From: JAICMB01 sp035295125 | GTDB taxonomy: Bacteria; Acidobacteriota; Terriglobia; Bryobacterales; Bryobacteraceae | Length of the DNA stretch: 64,000 bases | Direction: 5' to 3' | Assembly: GCA_035295125.1 (NCBI GenBank) | Contig: DATGJP010000095.1 | Span: 441,042 to 505,041 of the forward strand | In this document: positions 42,429-51,316 of the stretch, in pieces | Position numbering within the stretch: the first letter of the stretch is position 1 | Layout: every line of letters starts with the position of its first letter | Translations under genes and position numbers: made by a program | Notes under the pieces: generated by a model | What the model was told of the DNA's origin: nothing | Database searches by the model: none | What the model saw: the letters and a program-made list of their open reading frames with translations, nothing else

Positions 42429-43589
42429 CTAACCACGCAAGGCAGCGATGATCTGGCGACGCGCGGCATTGCTGGCGGGCAAGAGGCCACCGGCGGCGCC
42501 GATGATAACCGCAAACATTATGCCAATCGCCATTACCTGGACCGTGACGTGAAAGTTAAACGTCAGGCTACTAAAGGTCCGAAAGCTGCCAATTTCGGTT
42601 TTCACGTTGTTCAGCGGAAGAGTCAATACGCAGCCGAGCACACCGCCAACCAGCGCGAGAATCACCGATTCAATAAGGAAGCTGGAGAGAATGGCGATTC
42701 TTGAAAACCCGACAACGCGAAGTGTCCCAATTTCCGCCGAACGGCGTGCGACGGACGCATACATCGTGTTCATAGCCGCAAACGCACTGCCGATCGCCAT
42801 GATAACCGCGACGAACATACCCATGAAGCGGACCGGTCGAGCGGCGCCCGTCTGGCTGGCGTAGTAATCGCGCTCGCTCTGCGCGAAGACGTTCATCCGG
42901 GGATCCTCGGCCAGAGTGTGGGACAGTGCCTCCGTGTTCTCCGGTTCGGTCCGGATTAAGACGGAGCTGAGAAACTCGGCGCGATTGTAGTCTGAACTAA
43001 CTTGATTGAGGTCTGCCCAGATTTCGCTGTTATACGCCGAACGCCCGCCGTCGAGTATGCCCACGACCGTCCAATCGCCACGTGCGAAGCCCAGCTTTCC
43101 TCCGATTCGGGCCGACGCAAACCGGTCTGCGATTGCCTTGCCGACTACGACCTCGCGACGGCCCGGCTGAAACATGCGGCCGGAGGCAATCCGCACCTGG
43201 CTGCGCATTTCCAGGCCAATGGGCAGCAGGCCTCGCAGGTTGAGGTTCATATCGCTGCCATCCGCCGGATCTTCCAGGTTGACCACGGTGACCATTTCCA
43301 GTGAGAGCAAAGGCTGCCCGCGTGCGTTTCGAGCGATGCCCGGACGCGTCCGGATGTCCTGAAAATTGGTCCGGGTAATCACGCTGATCAACTCCGCGGT
43401 CGAGCCCTTGCGCATGACGATCAGGTCGCGGGGGTCCCCGGTAGCTTCAAAAGACGTGCGCAGCCCCTGCGCAAGGGCCAGGACTGATACGAGGACAGCC
43501 ACGGCAAGCGCCGCGCCGAGCGCCGTCATGAGCGTGGTCACGCGTCGTGCGACCAGGTTTCGGATGTTATAAGCGAGAGGGATCTGCAT
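42429..43589 (-). CDS. FtsX/MacB-type ABC permease (second of an orphan pair)
   Basis: A 386-residue permease with an N-terminal helix (TTLMTALGAALAVAVLVSVLALA), a large external domain (about 45-265) and three C-terminal helices, the MacB/FtsX layout (FMGMFVAVIMAIGSAFAAMNTMYASVARRSAEIGTLRVVGFSR). No ATPase gene is adjacent, so the partner is encoded elsewhere or lost. It starts nine bases after its upstream partner permease, with which it probably forms a heterodimer. Confidence 0.88.
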   Translation of the reverse strand: MQIPLAYNIRNLVARRVTTLMTALGAALAVAVLVSVLALAQGLRTSFEATGDPRDLIVMRKGSTAELISVITRTNFQDIRTRPGIARNARGQPLLSLEMVTVVNLEDPADGSDMNLNLRGLLPIGLEMRSQVRIASGRMFQPGRREVVVGKAIADRFASARIGGKLGFARGDWTVVGILDGGRSAYNSEIWADLNQVSSDYNRAEFLSSVLIRTEPENTEALSHTLAEDPRMNVFAQSERDYYASQTGAARPVRFMGMFVAVIMAIGSAFAAMNTMYASVARRSAEIGTLRVVGFSRIAILSSFLIESVILALVGGVLGCVLTLPLNNVKTEIGSFRTFSSLTFNFHVTVQVMAIGIMFAVIIGAAGGLLPASNAARRQIIAALRG

Positions 43590-43598
43590 GGGAGAACC

Positions 43599-44747
43599 TC
43601 AATCGGCCAGCCTCAGGCACTCGATAATGGCGCGCCGCGAAGCGGTCCATGCGGGGAGAGCGGAACTCAGCACTCCGACCAGTCCTGCCAGGACAAGCGC
43701 CAGGGCGGCCAGGGGCGGCGAGATGATGAGCAGTTTCAGATCGACGTAAACGATCGGCGCGTTATGAAGCAGGTCGACGATGAGCCAGGCAAACCCGAGT
43801 CCAACAGCGCCGCCTACCTCGGCGACAGCCATTGATTCTCCGACGAAGAGCGCCATGATCTTGCCGCGTGTAAACCCGAGCGTCTTCAGAATGCCGACTT
43901 CAGAAACGCGCTCGCGTACGTTCATCGCCATGGTGTTCGCCGCCACGAACAGCACCGCGAGGCTCAAAGAACCGCATAAGGCAACGAGGAACAGCTTGAC
44001 GTTGCCGATATAGGACAGAAAGCTCAACTGCAGCGCCTTCTCGGTCTCGGTCTTGGTGGCTTGCGGCGAATTGCGGAAAATGGCGTCGATGCCGCGGGCG
44101 ATCGCGGGAACCGATTCAGCACGATCGGCCAGGACCGTGTACATGCTGACAAAATCCTGCTGGCCGTGAAACACGGCTTCGTTCAGGTAGTCGAAATGAA
44201 AATAGAGATTCTCGTTGTCGCTCTCCGCGTCGTAAAAGCCGCGTACCACGAAGTCGAGAGTCCTGGGAAAGATGTCGCCCACAACGCTGATGTGATCGCC
44301 AATCTTGACGCCCAGCCGCTGGCCAAGCGGACGACCGAGGACGCAAGCACTGCGCTCTCGAATAAACGCTGCCTTCTCGCTGTCCGAAATGCTGTATTCC
44401 GGGCGAACGATGAAGAGCTTGTTTGCGTCGACGGCAAACCGCGGGAACAGGTTCTTGAACTCTCGCGAGTCCTTGTAGGTGCCGCCGAACCACTGGTACT
44501 TCATTACCTGTCGCACCCCGGGTACAGCCGCGATCCGGTTCTCGTAGGAGAGCGGCAGCGGATTGGTGAAGGAAATACGATGTCGGACGATTAATCGGAG
44601 CGCCTGATCGGGCGACGCCGGTACCAGAAAAAACATCCGGTACATGGCCATGAGGACTCCCAGCATGCAAAACGACCCGCCGATGCTGAGAGCGGTAAGA
44701 ATGCTCCTGCGGCGATTGCGGAGCACATTCTTGAAGATGAGCGGCAT
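43599..44747 (-). CDS. FtsX/MacB-type ABC permease (first of an orphan pair)
   Basis: A 382-residue permease from ATG 44745-44747. It has an N-terminal helix (SILTALSIGGSFCMLGVLMAMYRMFFL), an external domain and three C-terminal helices (LFLVALCGSLSLAVLFVAANTMAMNVRERVSEVGILKTLGFTRGKIMALFVGE). A longer frame to 44807 exists but runs into a family B repeat, so the shorter start is chosen. The transported substrate is unknown. No Walker-motif gene lies within several kilobases. Confidence 0.87.
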   Translation of the reverse strand: MPLIFKNVLRNRRRSILTALSIGGSFCMLGVLMAMYRMFFLVPASPDQALRLIVRHRISFTNPLPLSYENRIAAVPGVRQVMKYQWFGGTYKDSREFKNLFPRFAVDANKLFIVRPEYSISDSEKAAFIRERSACVLGRPLGQRLGVKIGDHISVVGDIFPRTLDFVVRGFYDAESDNENLYFHFDYLNEAVFHGQQDFVSMYTVLADRAESVPAIARGIDAIFRNSPQATKTETEKALQLSFLSYIGNVKLFLVALCGSLSLAVLFVAANTMAMNVRERVSEVGILKTLGFTRGKIMALFVGESMAVAEVGGAVGLGFAWLIVDLLHNAPIVYVDLKLLIISPPLAALALVLAGLVGVLSSALPAWTASRRAIIECLRLAD

Positions 44748-44760
44748 GGGTACACGCTTC

Positions 44761-44788
44761 ACAGGGCAGCGAAAATCGCCTGTCCCAT
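44761..44788. repeat. Hairpin repeat, family B (imperfect)
   Basis: On the minus strand GATGGGACAGGCGATTTTCG then CTGCCCTGT, upstream of the permease pair. Confidence 0.5.
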
Positions 44789-44868
44789 CTTCCTTGCAGG
44801 CGAGCATCCAAGCGGCGGTCTCGAATTATCAGTGGTTTACAACGCCCGGGTGAGCGCTTTGCCGCAGG

Positions 44869-45426
44869 CTACTTCTCTTGCCCGGGGAGGATTTCCGACA
44901 TGTGTTTGACCATGTCCTGCTCGTCCTTGTTGAACTTGGACTTGAAATCGGGGCTGTTCAGCCGCGCCTGCCGTTCCGATGGGCTCAGGGACTCCATGCC
45001 ACGCAGTTCCTGGCGCATGGCCTTCTTCCGGTCGGGAGGCTGGTCGCCGAACTTCCGCATGGCCTCGCGGACCTGCTCCTGTTTCTTGGGAGGAAGTTGA
45101 CGGAGTCGCTCAAGCTGGTTCTGAACCTGCCGTTTCTGCTCAGGGGGCAGCTGGTCGAATTGCCTGAGGCGCTGTTGCACCCGTTCGCGCTGCCCGGGTG
45201 GCAGCCGATCGAGAGCACGCTGCCGCTCTTCCGGTGACATGCCTTCGAATTCCTGGATCGGCGACCGGCCTGCCGCTTTGCCTGGTTTCTCCGCCTTGGG
45301 AGCACGCTGCTGTTGGGGATGTGCACCACCACCGGCCCCGCCATGACGTCCTTGCGCCCGAAGCGGTGTCAAAAGACACACTTCCAGCACAATCGCAGCC
45401 ATGAGGAGTCGTTTGTGCAAGTACAC
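44869..45426 (-). CDS. Exported DUF3106-like protein with 18-residue tandem repeats
   Basis: A 185-residue protein starting at GTG 45424-45426 with a signal peptide (LLMAAIVLEVCLLTPLRAQG). Residues 75-146 are four tandem 18-residue repeats, each opening LPPEQ/LPPGQ/LPPKK/QPPDR and continuing as a charged amphipathic helix; the same spacing appears at the edges (MSPEERQ, LSPSERQ). This matches DUF3106-like proteins. It follows an ECF sigma factor and an anti-sigma factor on the same strand and may be the periplasmic sensor or target of that system. The role is inferred from context. Confidence 0.75.
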   Translation of the reverse strand: MYLHKRLLMAAIVLEVCLLTPLRAQGRHGGAGGGAHPQQQRAPKAEKPGKAAGRSPIQEFEGMSPEERQRALDRLPPGQRERVQQRLRQFDQLPPEQKRQVQNQLERLRQLPPKKQEQVREAMRKFGDQPPDRKKAMRQELRGMESLSPSERQARLNSPDFKSKFNKDEQDMVKHMSEILPGQEK

Positions 45427-45458
45427 CCTTATACCATCTTCCGGGCCACGAGCGCCGG

Positions 45459-45950
45459 TTAGATCCTTTCTCCGGCCGATTCCTCAACGGGCGCCGATGG
45501 CGTCAACTGCTTCAGCAGATCAACATCATCCAGAGCGCGCTCCACTTGCTCGATGGAGACTTGGGGTTGTACTTGCGGTGTGGAATCGTACTCCGAGAGG
45601 GGACCTCGGATGAGAAAGGCAACGATCAGCGCGGCACAGGCCGCCGCTACCGGCATGGCAGGACGAAAGGCCCACGACCAGTTTGCGCCTGTCAGGCGGC
45701 GCCACCAGCCGCGCTGCTCGTCCTGCGCAATGCGTTGGTAGAGTTTTTCGTCAAAATCGGAAGAAATCGGCGCGGGCTTCCAGTCTTCCAGAGCATCCCA
45801 CACCGCCTTCTGTTGCGCGGCCATTTCCCGGCAGTCCGCACACTGGGTTATATGGCGCTCCAGGGCAATCTGGGTTGCCGGCTCAAGCGCCTCCGCCACG
45901 TACGCGATCATCAACTCCGCGGCGTTACCGTTTTCCTTTGGGCACTGCAT
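45459..45950 (-). CDS. Anti-sigma factor with zinc-finger domain and one membrane helix
   Basis: A 163-residue protein. The N-terminus contains the ZAS motif HITQCADC (His-x3-Cys-x2-Cys, about residues 30-37), the usual sigma-binding domain of membrane anti-sigma factors. A membrane helix follows at about 97-114 (MPVAAACAALIVAFLIRG), with a short outside tail. It lies 19 bases downstream of the ECF sigma gene and is presumably its inhibitor. Confidence 0.87.
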   Translation of the reverse strand: MQCPKENGNAAELMIAYVAEALEPATQIALERHITQCADCREMAAQQKAVWDALEDWKPAPISSDFDEKLYQRIAQDEQRGWWRRLTGANWSWAFRPAMPVAAACAALIVAFLIRGPLSEYDSTPQVQPQVSIEQVERALDDVDLLKQLTPSAPVEESAGERI

Positions 45951-45969
45951 TCAAAACCTCTCTTCCCTC

Positions 45970-46629
45970 TCACGCCATATGGGCCAAACGCGACCGCAAC
46001 GTTTCATACGCCCGGAACAGCAGCGATTTCACCGCCGACTCCGAGCAATTCAGAACACCTGCGATCTGCGAATATTCCATTTCTTCATATTTGTGCATCA
46101 GTACGGCTGATTTCTGTTTTGCGGGCAGGTTCTCAATGGCCTGCCTCACCTCACCCAGTCTCGCCTGATACAGCATTTCCTGTTCCACTGTCCTGCCGCG
46201 ATCCGCTACCTGCCTTGTCGCCCCCTCCGCAATTTCTGCGTCGAGGCTTTCCTGCGATTTCTCGTTCTTGCCGTCTCGAATCCAGTTCAAAGCCAGGTGG
46301 GTCGCTATTCGAAACAACCAGGTTGTGAACTTGGCCGTCGGAGCATACGTGTCCCGCGATCGATAGACCCGTAAAAAGACCTCCTGAGCTAACTCTTCCG
46401 CCACCGCCTGATTTTGCACCATCCGGTACAGGAAATGGATCACCGGTAAACGGTGCCTCTCCAACAGAAGAGAAAAACTAGCCTGATCCCCTTCCCGGAT
46501 GCGCAGCATCAACTCGGCATCCCTCTCCAGGGAAGCCAGTGCTGTCATATCTGGACTAACCCGCTCGTCCGGCGAAGGTTGCGGCGATTGGACGGCGGCA
46601 GCAGCGGTACGGATGTGCTCCAAACTCAT
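45970..46629 (-). CDS. ECF-type RNA polymerase sigma factor
   Basis: A 219-residue sigma-70 family member. Region 2 is visible as HFLYRMVQNQAVAEELAQEVFLRVYRSRDTY with FTTWLFRIATHLALNWIRDGKN, and region 4 as AIENLPAKQKSAVLMHKYEEMEYSQIAGVLNCSESAVKSLLFRAYETLR. The ATG overlaps the gpsA stop by four bases (ATGA), so it is coupled to a lipid-synthesis gene. Its control is probably through the downstream anti-sigma factor. Confidence 0.92.
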   Translation of the reverse strand: MSLEHIRTAAAAVQSPQPSPDERVSPDMTALASLERDAELMLRIREGDQASFSLLLERHRLPVIHFLYRMVQNQAVAEELAQEVFLRVYRSRDTYAPTAKFTTWLFRIATHLALNWIRDGKNEKSQESLDAEIAEGATRQVADRGRTVEQEMLYQARLGEVRQAIENLPAKQKSAVLMHKYEEMEYSQIAGVLNCSESAVKSLLFRAYETLRSRLAHMA

Positions 46630-47627
46630 TCTTCCTTCAAGGCTCGCTCCATCAGCTCGCGGATCGCCTCTTTGGGTGATCGCCCGTGCCGGAGAATGGA
46701 GTCCATCTGGTCAGTTATGGGCATATTAACCCGAAACTTACGTGCCAGGTCAATGGCGGCGGGGACGGTTTCGACGCCCTCGGCGACCATGGTCATAGTC
46801 GTTACAATTTCTGACAATTTTCGGCCTTTTGACAGTTCGATGCCAACGCCCCTGTTACGGCTTAGATCGCCCGTACAGGTGAGTACCAGGTCGCCTAGCC
46901 CGGCGAGCCCGGCCAGGGTCTTCGGCTGACCTCCCATGGCTACCGCCAGGCGGGTGATCTCGGCTAGACCGCGCGTAATCAGGGCCGCTAGGGTGTTATT
47001 TCCCAATCCGAGGCCCTGGCAGATCCCCGCGCCGATGGCGACGATGTTTTTCAGGGCGGCGCCCACTTCCACTCCGATCGGGTCGGGGTTGGTGTATAAA
47101 CGAAAGGTCGGACCGGCAAAATCCTGCTGCAGGGAGACCGTGAGATCGCGGTCTTCGGAAGCGATTACGACCGCGGCGGGCTCGCCCCGGGCGACTTCGC
47201 GGGCGAACGTGGGTCCCGAGAGCGCGGCGATGCGCGCCGGAAACTGCGGGCGAAATACCTCAGCCGCGACTTCGGTCATGCGGAGCAGGGTGCCGGGTTC
47301 GAGACCCTTGGTCGCACTGGCAAACCGCATTTCCGGACGAACCAACGGTCGCATCGCCGTGTAAAGGGTCCGCGCGTGGCGCGAGGGCATGGCGCCGAGG
47401 GTGATGTCGGCGTTTTCCAGCGCCTGACCGAGGTCGGTGGTCGGTTGGATGTTGGCAGGAAGGACGAATCCGGGCAGAAAAGCTCCGTTGGTCCGGGTCT
47501 CCCGCATGCTGCCGGCGAGTTCAGACTCGTGCGCCCAGAGGGCGATCTCCGCAAAACGCGGCGCCAGCACGATGGAAAGTGCGGTCCCCCAACTCCCAGC
47601 TCCAATGATGGCAAGCTTCGCAGCCAA
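46626..47627 (-). CDS. gpsA: Glycerol-3-phosphate dehydrogenase [NAD(P)+]
   Basis: A 333-residue enzyme making glycerol 3-phosphate for phospholipids. The NAD-binding IGAGSWGTALS is at residues 8-18, catalytic Lys in GAALKNIVAIGAGICQGLGLGNNTLAALITRGLAEI (about 190-225), and LAGLAGLGDLVLTCTGDLSRNRGVG follows. It is preceded on the same strand by plsY, the acyltransferase that uses its product. Overlap with the sigma factor is four bases. Confidence 0.96.
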   Translation of the reverse strand: MAAKLAIIGAGSWGTALSIVLAPRFAEIALWAHESELAGSMRETRTNGAFLPGFVLPANIQPTTDLGQALENADITLGAMPSRHARTLYTAMRPLVRPEMRFASATKGLEPGTLLRMTEVAAEVFRPQFPARIAALSGPTFAREVARGEPAAVVIASEDRDLTVSLQQDFAGPTFRLYTNPDPIGVEVGAALKNIVAIGAGICQGLGLGNNTLAALITRGLAEITRLAVAMGGQPKTLAGLAGLGDLVLTCTGDLSRNRGVGIELSKGRKLSEIVTTMTMVAEGVETVPAAIDLARKFRVNMPITDQMDSILRHGRSPKEAIRELMERALKEE

Positions 47628-47658
47628 ACTTATATCGACCCTCTCGGGCCGCCCTTGT

Positions 47659-48261
47659 TTACTTCGTCCCCCCGAATCGGAACACGTTTTCGTTACCAGC
47701 GCGTATTCGCTGGATGTTCGCCTTATGACGAATCACGATGAACGCGCCCGCAACCAATGCGGCTACGACGACCGGCGCCGGCGGATGCAGAATCAGCCAG
47801 ACTGCGAACGGGAAGGTCCCGCAGGCGATGATCGACCCCAACGAAATGTAGCGAGTAGCCGCCACGACAATTACAAAGACGAGAAGAACCGCGAATAAGG
47901 GGACAGGGGTGAGATAAAAAAATGCTCCTATGAAACTGGCGACAGCCTTGCCGCCTTTAAACTTCAGGAATATGGGATAAGCGTGCCCGGCCATGACGGC
48001 TAGGGCCGCGGCGCTGGTCCAAAGCGGGGAATCCTCGGTGTAGTGGGCCATCAGCCAAACCGCCACGAATCCTTTGGCGATGTCGAGGAGCAGAGTGATA
48101 ACGGCCACGGTCCGGCCGGTGGTTCGCAGAACGTTAGTGGCGCCGATGTTGCCGCTGCCCATGGAGCGTACATCTTGGCCCGTTGTGAGCCGCACGATAA
48201 TGTACCCGAACGGAATGCCGCCGATCAGGTAGGCGGCTACCAGGAGAAGGACAGGCGTCAT
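47659..48261 (-). CDS. plsY: Acyl-phosphate:glycerol-3-phosphate acyltransferase
   Basis: A 200-residue membrane enzyme of the PlsY family with about five helices. Signature segments are YLIGGIPFGYIIVRLTTGQDVRSMGSGNIGATNVLRTTGR (about 9-48) and HAYPIFLKFKGGKAVASFIGAF (about 92-113). It transfers acyl groups from acyl-phosphate to glycerol 3-phosphate. It overlaps thpR by four bases and leads into gpsA after 31 bases. Confidence 0.95.
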   Translation of the reverse strand: MTPVLLLVAAYLIGGIPFGYIIVRLTTGQDVRSMGSGNIGATNVLRTTGRTVAVITLLLDIAKGFVAVWLMAHYTEDSPLWTSAAALAVMAGHAYPIFLKFKGGKAVASFIGAFFYLTPVPLFAVLLVFVIVVAATRYISLGSIIACGTFPFAVWLILHPPAPVVVAALVAGAFIVIRHKANIQRIRAGNENVFRFGGTK

Positions 48262-48806
48262 GCGAAGGGGAATTCCGCCAATTTTGTATAGATAGAGCCG
48301 GCTGCGCCTGGCTGACTGCGATAAAGATAGAAACGATCGGCTTGGAAGGCAGCGAACTCGACGCTCTCCAGTTTAGCAATCGCTTGCTGCAGCTTCTCGA
48401 GCGGGACCGGCTGCTTGATTCGCGCCAGCGTCAGGTGGGGCGAGAATTCGCGGTCTTCGGGCGGCAGGCCCAGGGGATCGAGTACCTTGTCGATATCATG
48501 AGCGAGCGCGGCAAACTCTGGGCCCGCCTCGACGCCGGCCCAAAACACGCGGGGCCGCCGCTGGTTGGGGAACCAACCCAAGCCTCGGAAGTCGACAGCA
48601 ATCGCGGGGCGCCGCGGCACCTTGGCGAGCGCGCCCTTCAACTCCTCGAGCCGCTCTTCGCGCCACTCACCGATAAACCGCGTGGTGAGATGAAGGTTAT
48701 AAACCGGGCTCCACTTCAAGTGCGCCGTTGGCCGCAGGCTGACCAGCAGCCGCTCGAAAACGTTGAGCACGTGTTCGGGCAAATCGATTCCCGTGAACAG
48801 CCGCAT
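48258..48806 (-). CDS. thpR: RNA 2',3'-cyclic phosphodiesterase (2H family)
   Basis: A 182-residue 2H phosphoesterase with both catalytic HxT motifs, HLTTRFIG (about 41-48) and HLTLARI (about 124-130). The start MRLFTGIDLPEHV is typical of ThpR (formerly LigT). It opens and processes 2',3'-cyclic ends of RNA. It is the first gene of the plsY-gpsA-sigma operon. Confidence 0.93.
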   Translation of the reverse strand: MRLFTGIDLPEHVLNVFERLLVSLRPTAHLKWSPVYNLHLTTRFIGEWREERLEELKGALAKVPRRPAIAVDFRGLGWFPNQRRPRVFWAGVEAGPEFAALAHDIDKVLDPLGLPPEDREFSPHLTLARIKQPVPLEKLQQAIAKLESVEFAAFQADRFYLYRSQPGAAGSIYTKLAEFPFA

Positions 48807-48868
48807 GCTAACCTCCTAGCATACAGGACAAGGTCTCACTTGCTCATCTACTCTCAGCATCGCAGGTC

Positions 48869-49426
48869 TTGACGGAAGAGTTCTACGTGCGCGACGCGGT
48901 AGCTGTCGCGCGAGATTGCCTGGGCAAGATTTTAGTTCACGGAAGGACGGCGGGTCGTATCGTGGAGGTGGAGGCATACCTCGGCGTTAAGGACCTGGCG
49001 GCCCACGCTTCTCACGGTGTTACCAATCGCACACGCGTCATGTTCGGGCCTCCGGCGCATGCGTACATCTACTTTATTTATGGGATGCACGAATGCCTGA
49101 ATTTCGTCTGCGAGCCTGAGGGCCTGGCGGGATGCGTGCTAATCCGCGCCTTAGAACCTCTGGCGGGCATTCCCTTGATGGAACGGCGGCGCGTGAAAGC
49201 ACGAGGGATCGAAAGCCTGACTTCGGGACCAGGCAAACTGACGCAAGCGATGGGGATCACGCGAAGGCTGAACGGGAGCAGCCTGATCTCGGGCCCCATT
49301 ACCGTTCGGGCGCTGCCTGAAGAGTTGGCTTTTGAGATCGGCGTTTCACCGAGGATCGGCATTCGGCACTGCGCAGACTGGCCGCTGCGTTTTTTTGTGC
49401 AAGGCAGCCACTGCATCAGTAAATAA
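48869..49426 (+). CDS. 3-methyladenine DNA glycosylase (AAG/MPG family)
   Basis: A 185-residue glycosylase that removes alkylated purines. It starts with TTG at 48869 (AGG a few bases upstream). Family segments are FYVRDAVAVARDCLGKILVH, GRIVEVEAYLGVKDLAAHASHGVTNRTRVMFGPPAHAYIYFIYGMHECLNFVCE (about 29-83, with the active-site Glu in VEVEAY) and SGPGKLTQAMGI. It is divergent from thpR with 62 bases between. Confidence 0.93.
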   Translation: MTEEFYVRDAVAVARDCLGKILVHGRTAGRIVEVEAYLGVKDLAAHASHGVTNRTRVMFGPPAHAYIYFIYGMHECLNFVCEPEGLAGCVLIRALEPLAGIPLMERRRVKARGIESLTSGPGKLTQAMGITRRLNGSSLISGPITVRALPEELAFEIGVSPRIGIRHCADWPLRFFVQGSHCISK

Positions 49427-49447
49427 TGGCGCGTCTACAATTAGACT

Positions 49448-50809
49448 ATGTTGAAGCCGACCATCTTCCGGGAGTACGACATACGCGGTGTCGCGGACAG
49501 TGAGCTGCTAAGCGCTGACGTGGAACACCTCGGACGCGGACTCGGGACATACATTCGGCGTCAAGCAGGGCCGTCGGTAAGTCTCGGCCGGGACTGCCGG
49601 CTCAGTTCCACGCGGCTGCGCGATGCATTGCTCAAGGGACTACTGGCTACCGGCTGCAATGTTGTGGATATTGGCGTGGTTCCGACCCCTCTGCTGTATT
49701 ACTCCAAGCAACATCTGAACGCGGAAGGCGCGATTATGATCACGGGAAGTCATAATCCGCCTGAGTACAACGGCTTTAAAAGTATGGCGGGCGCGGAGAC
49801 GCTGCACGGCGAGACCATCCAGGAAGTGCGCAAGCTGATCGAGCGCCGGGATTTCGAGAACGGCAGTGGCAGCGTAAAGGAAATGGATGTCGTCACTCCG
49901 TACGTCGACGAAATCGCTTCACAGTTTCACTTCGACCGGCGCGTGAAACTCGTGGCGGATGCCGGCAATGGAACAGCGGGGCCCGTTATTCATCGGATCT
50001 TCAAGAAGCTCAACATCGATGCCACGGAGCTGTTCTTCGAAATGGACGGGACTTTCCCGAACCACCATCCCGACCCAACAGTCCCCTCGAATTTGAAGCA
50101 CCTGGTTGATGCGGTGGACGAGAAGAAGGCGGAGTTAGGAATCGCATTCGATGGCGATGCGGATCGCATTGGCGCCGTGGACGAGAACGGAAACGTGATT
50201 TATGGTGACATGCTGCTGCTGATCTATGGCCGCGAGATTCTGACCCGCAAACCGCACTCGACTTTCATTGCCGAGGTAAAGTGCTCCCAGGTGCTCTATG
50301 ACGAGTTGGCGAAGGCCGGTGGCAACCCGATCATGTACAGGACCGGGCACTCGCTCATCAAGGCAAAGATGAAACAGGAGCATGCCGAGCTCGCCGGGGA
50401 GATGTCCGGACACATGTTCTTCGCGGACCGCTACTACGGATACGACGACGCGCTCTATGCCGCCTGCCGCTTGATCGAAATTGTCTCGAAATCGGGGAAA
50501 CCGCTGTCGGCGCAGCTGGCGGATATTCCGAAGATGGTGTCTACTCCGGAGATTCGTGTGGACACGCCGGACGAGGTCAAGTTTGATGTGGTGGCTCGTG
50601 TGGCGGAGCATTTCAAATCGCGGTACGACACGATCGACATCGACGGCGTGCGGGTGAATTTCCCGCACGGTTGGGGGCTGGTCAGGGCGTCCAACACGCA
50701 ACCCGTTCTGGTAATGCGCTTCGAGGCTGAAAGTGAGAGCCTGCTGAAGCAGTATCAGAATGAGATGGAACAGGTTGTGGAAGAGGCCAAGAAGACTGTC
50801 CACGTTTAG
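49448..50809 (+). CDS. Phosphomannomutase/phosphoglucomutase
   Basis: A 453-residue alpha-D-phosphohexomutase (ManB/AlgC type). The four active-site elements are present: catalytic Ser in TGSHNPPEYNGFK (about residue 100), the metal loop DGDADRIG (about 235), the sugar loop GEMSGHMFF (about 318) and the phosphate loop RASNTQPVLVMRFEA (about 419). It supplies mannose- or glucose-1-phosphate for polysaccharide and lipopolysaccharide synthesis. It lies 22 bases after the glycosylase. Confidence 0.95.
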   Translation: MLKPTIFREYDIRGVADSELLSADVEHLGRGLGTYIRRQAGPSVSLGRDCRLSSTRLRDALLKGLLATGCNVVDIGVVPTPLLYYSKQHLNAEGAIMITGSHNPPEYNGFKSMAGAETLHGETIQEVRKLIERRDFENGSGSVKEMDVVTPYVDEIASQFHFDRRVKLVADAGNGTAGPVIHRIFKKLNIDATELFFEMDGTFPNHHPDPTVPSNLKHLVDAVDEKKAELGIAFDGDADRIGAVDENGNVIYGDMLLLIYGREILTRKPHSTFIAEVKCSQVLYDELAKAGGNPIMYRTGHSLIKAKMKQEHAELAGEMSGHMFFADRYYGYDDALYAACRLIEIVSKSGKPLSAQLADIPKMVSTPEIRVDTPDEVKFDVVARVAEHFKSRYDTIDIDGVRVNFPHGWGLVRASNTQPVLVMRFEAESESLLKQYQNEMEQVVEEAKKTVHV

Positions 50810-50826
50810 ACTGCCTAGTGAAGCCA

Positions 50827-50852
50827 GATGGTGCAGGTGGTTTCGCCTGCGC
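50827..50852. repeat. Hairpin repeat, family B
   Basis: GATGGTGCAGGTGG then TTTCGCCTGCGC, 18 bases downstream of the phosphomannomutase stop; one G:T pair within the stem. Confidence 0.65.
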
Positions 50853-50936
50853 ATACTCGGCGAGGCCAAAATATAGCGGAAACGCCTCCCACACGCAACT
50901 GCTCGAATTCTTCCCAACCTTTCCCTCCACTAGACG

Positions 50937-50953
50937 TCCATATGGAGTAGAAT
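50937..50953 (+). promoter_or_regulatory. Palindrome and -10 box in front of the PadR gene
   Basis: TCCATATGGA (50937-50946) is a perfect ten-base palindrome directly before a TAGAAT -10 box (50948-50953). The PadR ATG begins 13 bases after that box, so the message would be near-leaderless. Autoregulation is likely but inferred. Confidence 0.45.
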
Positions 50954-50965
50954 GCGGATACGGCG

Positions 50966-51310
50966 ATGCCCAGGAAGAACAAATCTGAAGGTGACATGCT
51001 GCAGGGGACGCTGGACATGCTGATCCTACAGAGTTTGCTGCTGGGACCGGCTCATGGCCACTCCATCGCCCACGCGATTGAACACCGTTCGGACGAGATA
51101 TTACAGGTCGAGCATGGCTCGCTCTACCCGGCCCTCTATCGACTGGAGGATCGCGGCTGGATCGCGTCCTTCCAGGGCACTTCCGAGAACAACCGCAAGG
51201 CTCGCTACTATCGGCTGACGCCGGCGGGCCGCAAACAGCTTACGAGCGAAACGGACCGTTGGCATCGTCTGGTGAATGGCATCAGCCGGGTCCTACGTCC
51301 GTCGGAGTAA
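50966..51310 (+). CDS. PadR family transcriptional regulator
   Basis: A 114-residue winged-helix protein: GDMLQGTLDMLILQSLLLGPAHGHSIAHAIEHRS, then VEHGSLYPALYRLEDRGWIASFQGTSENNRKARYYRLTPAGRKQL. It is the short acidobacterial form usually placed directly upstream of ADOP permeases, and here an ADOP gene starts six bases after its stop. It probably controls that permease. Confidence 0.93.
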   Translation: MPRKNKSEGDMLQGTLDMLILQSLLLGPAHGHSIAHAIEHRSDEILQVEHGSLYPALYRLEDRGWIASFQGTSENNRKARYYRLTPAGRKQLTSETDRWHRLVNGISRVLRPSE

Positions 51311-51316
51311 CCGAAC

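Noticed and set aside
44748..44807. 20-residue upstream extension of the first FtsX permease
   Set aside because: It is encoded by a hairpin repeat and precedes the normal FtsX start.
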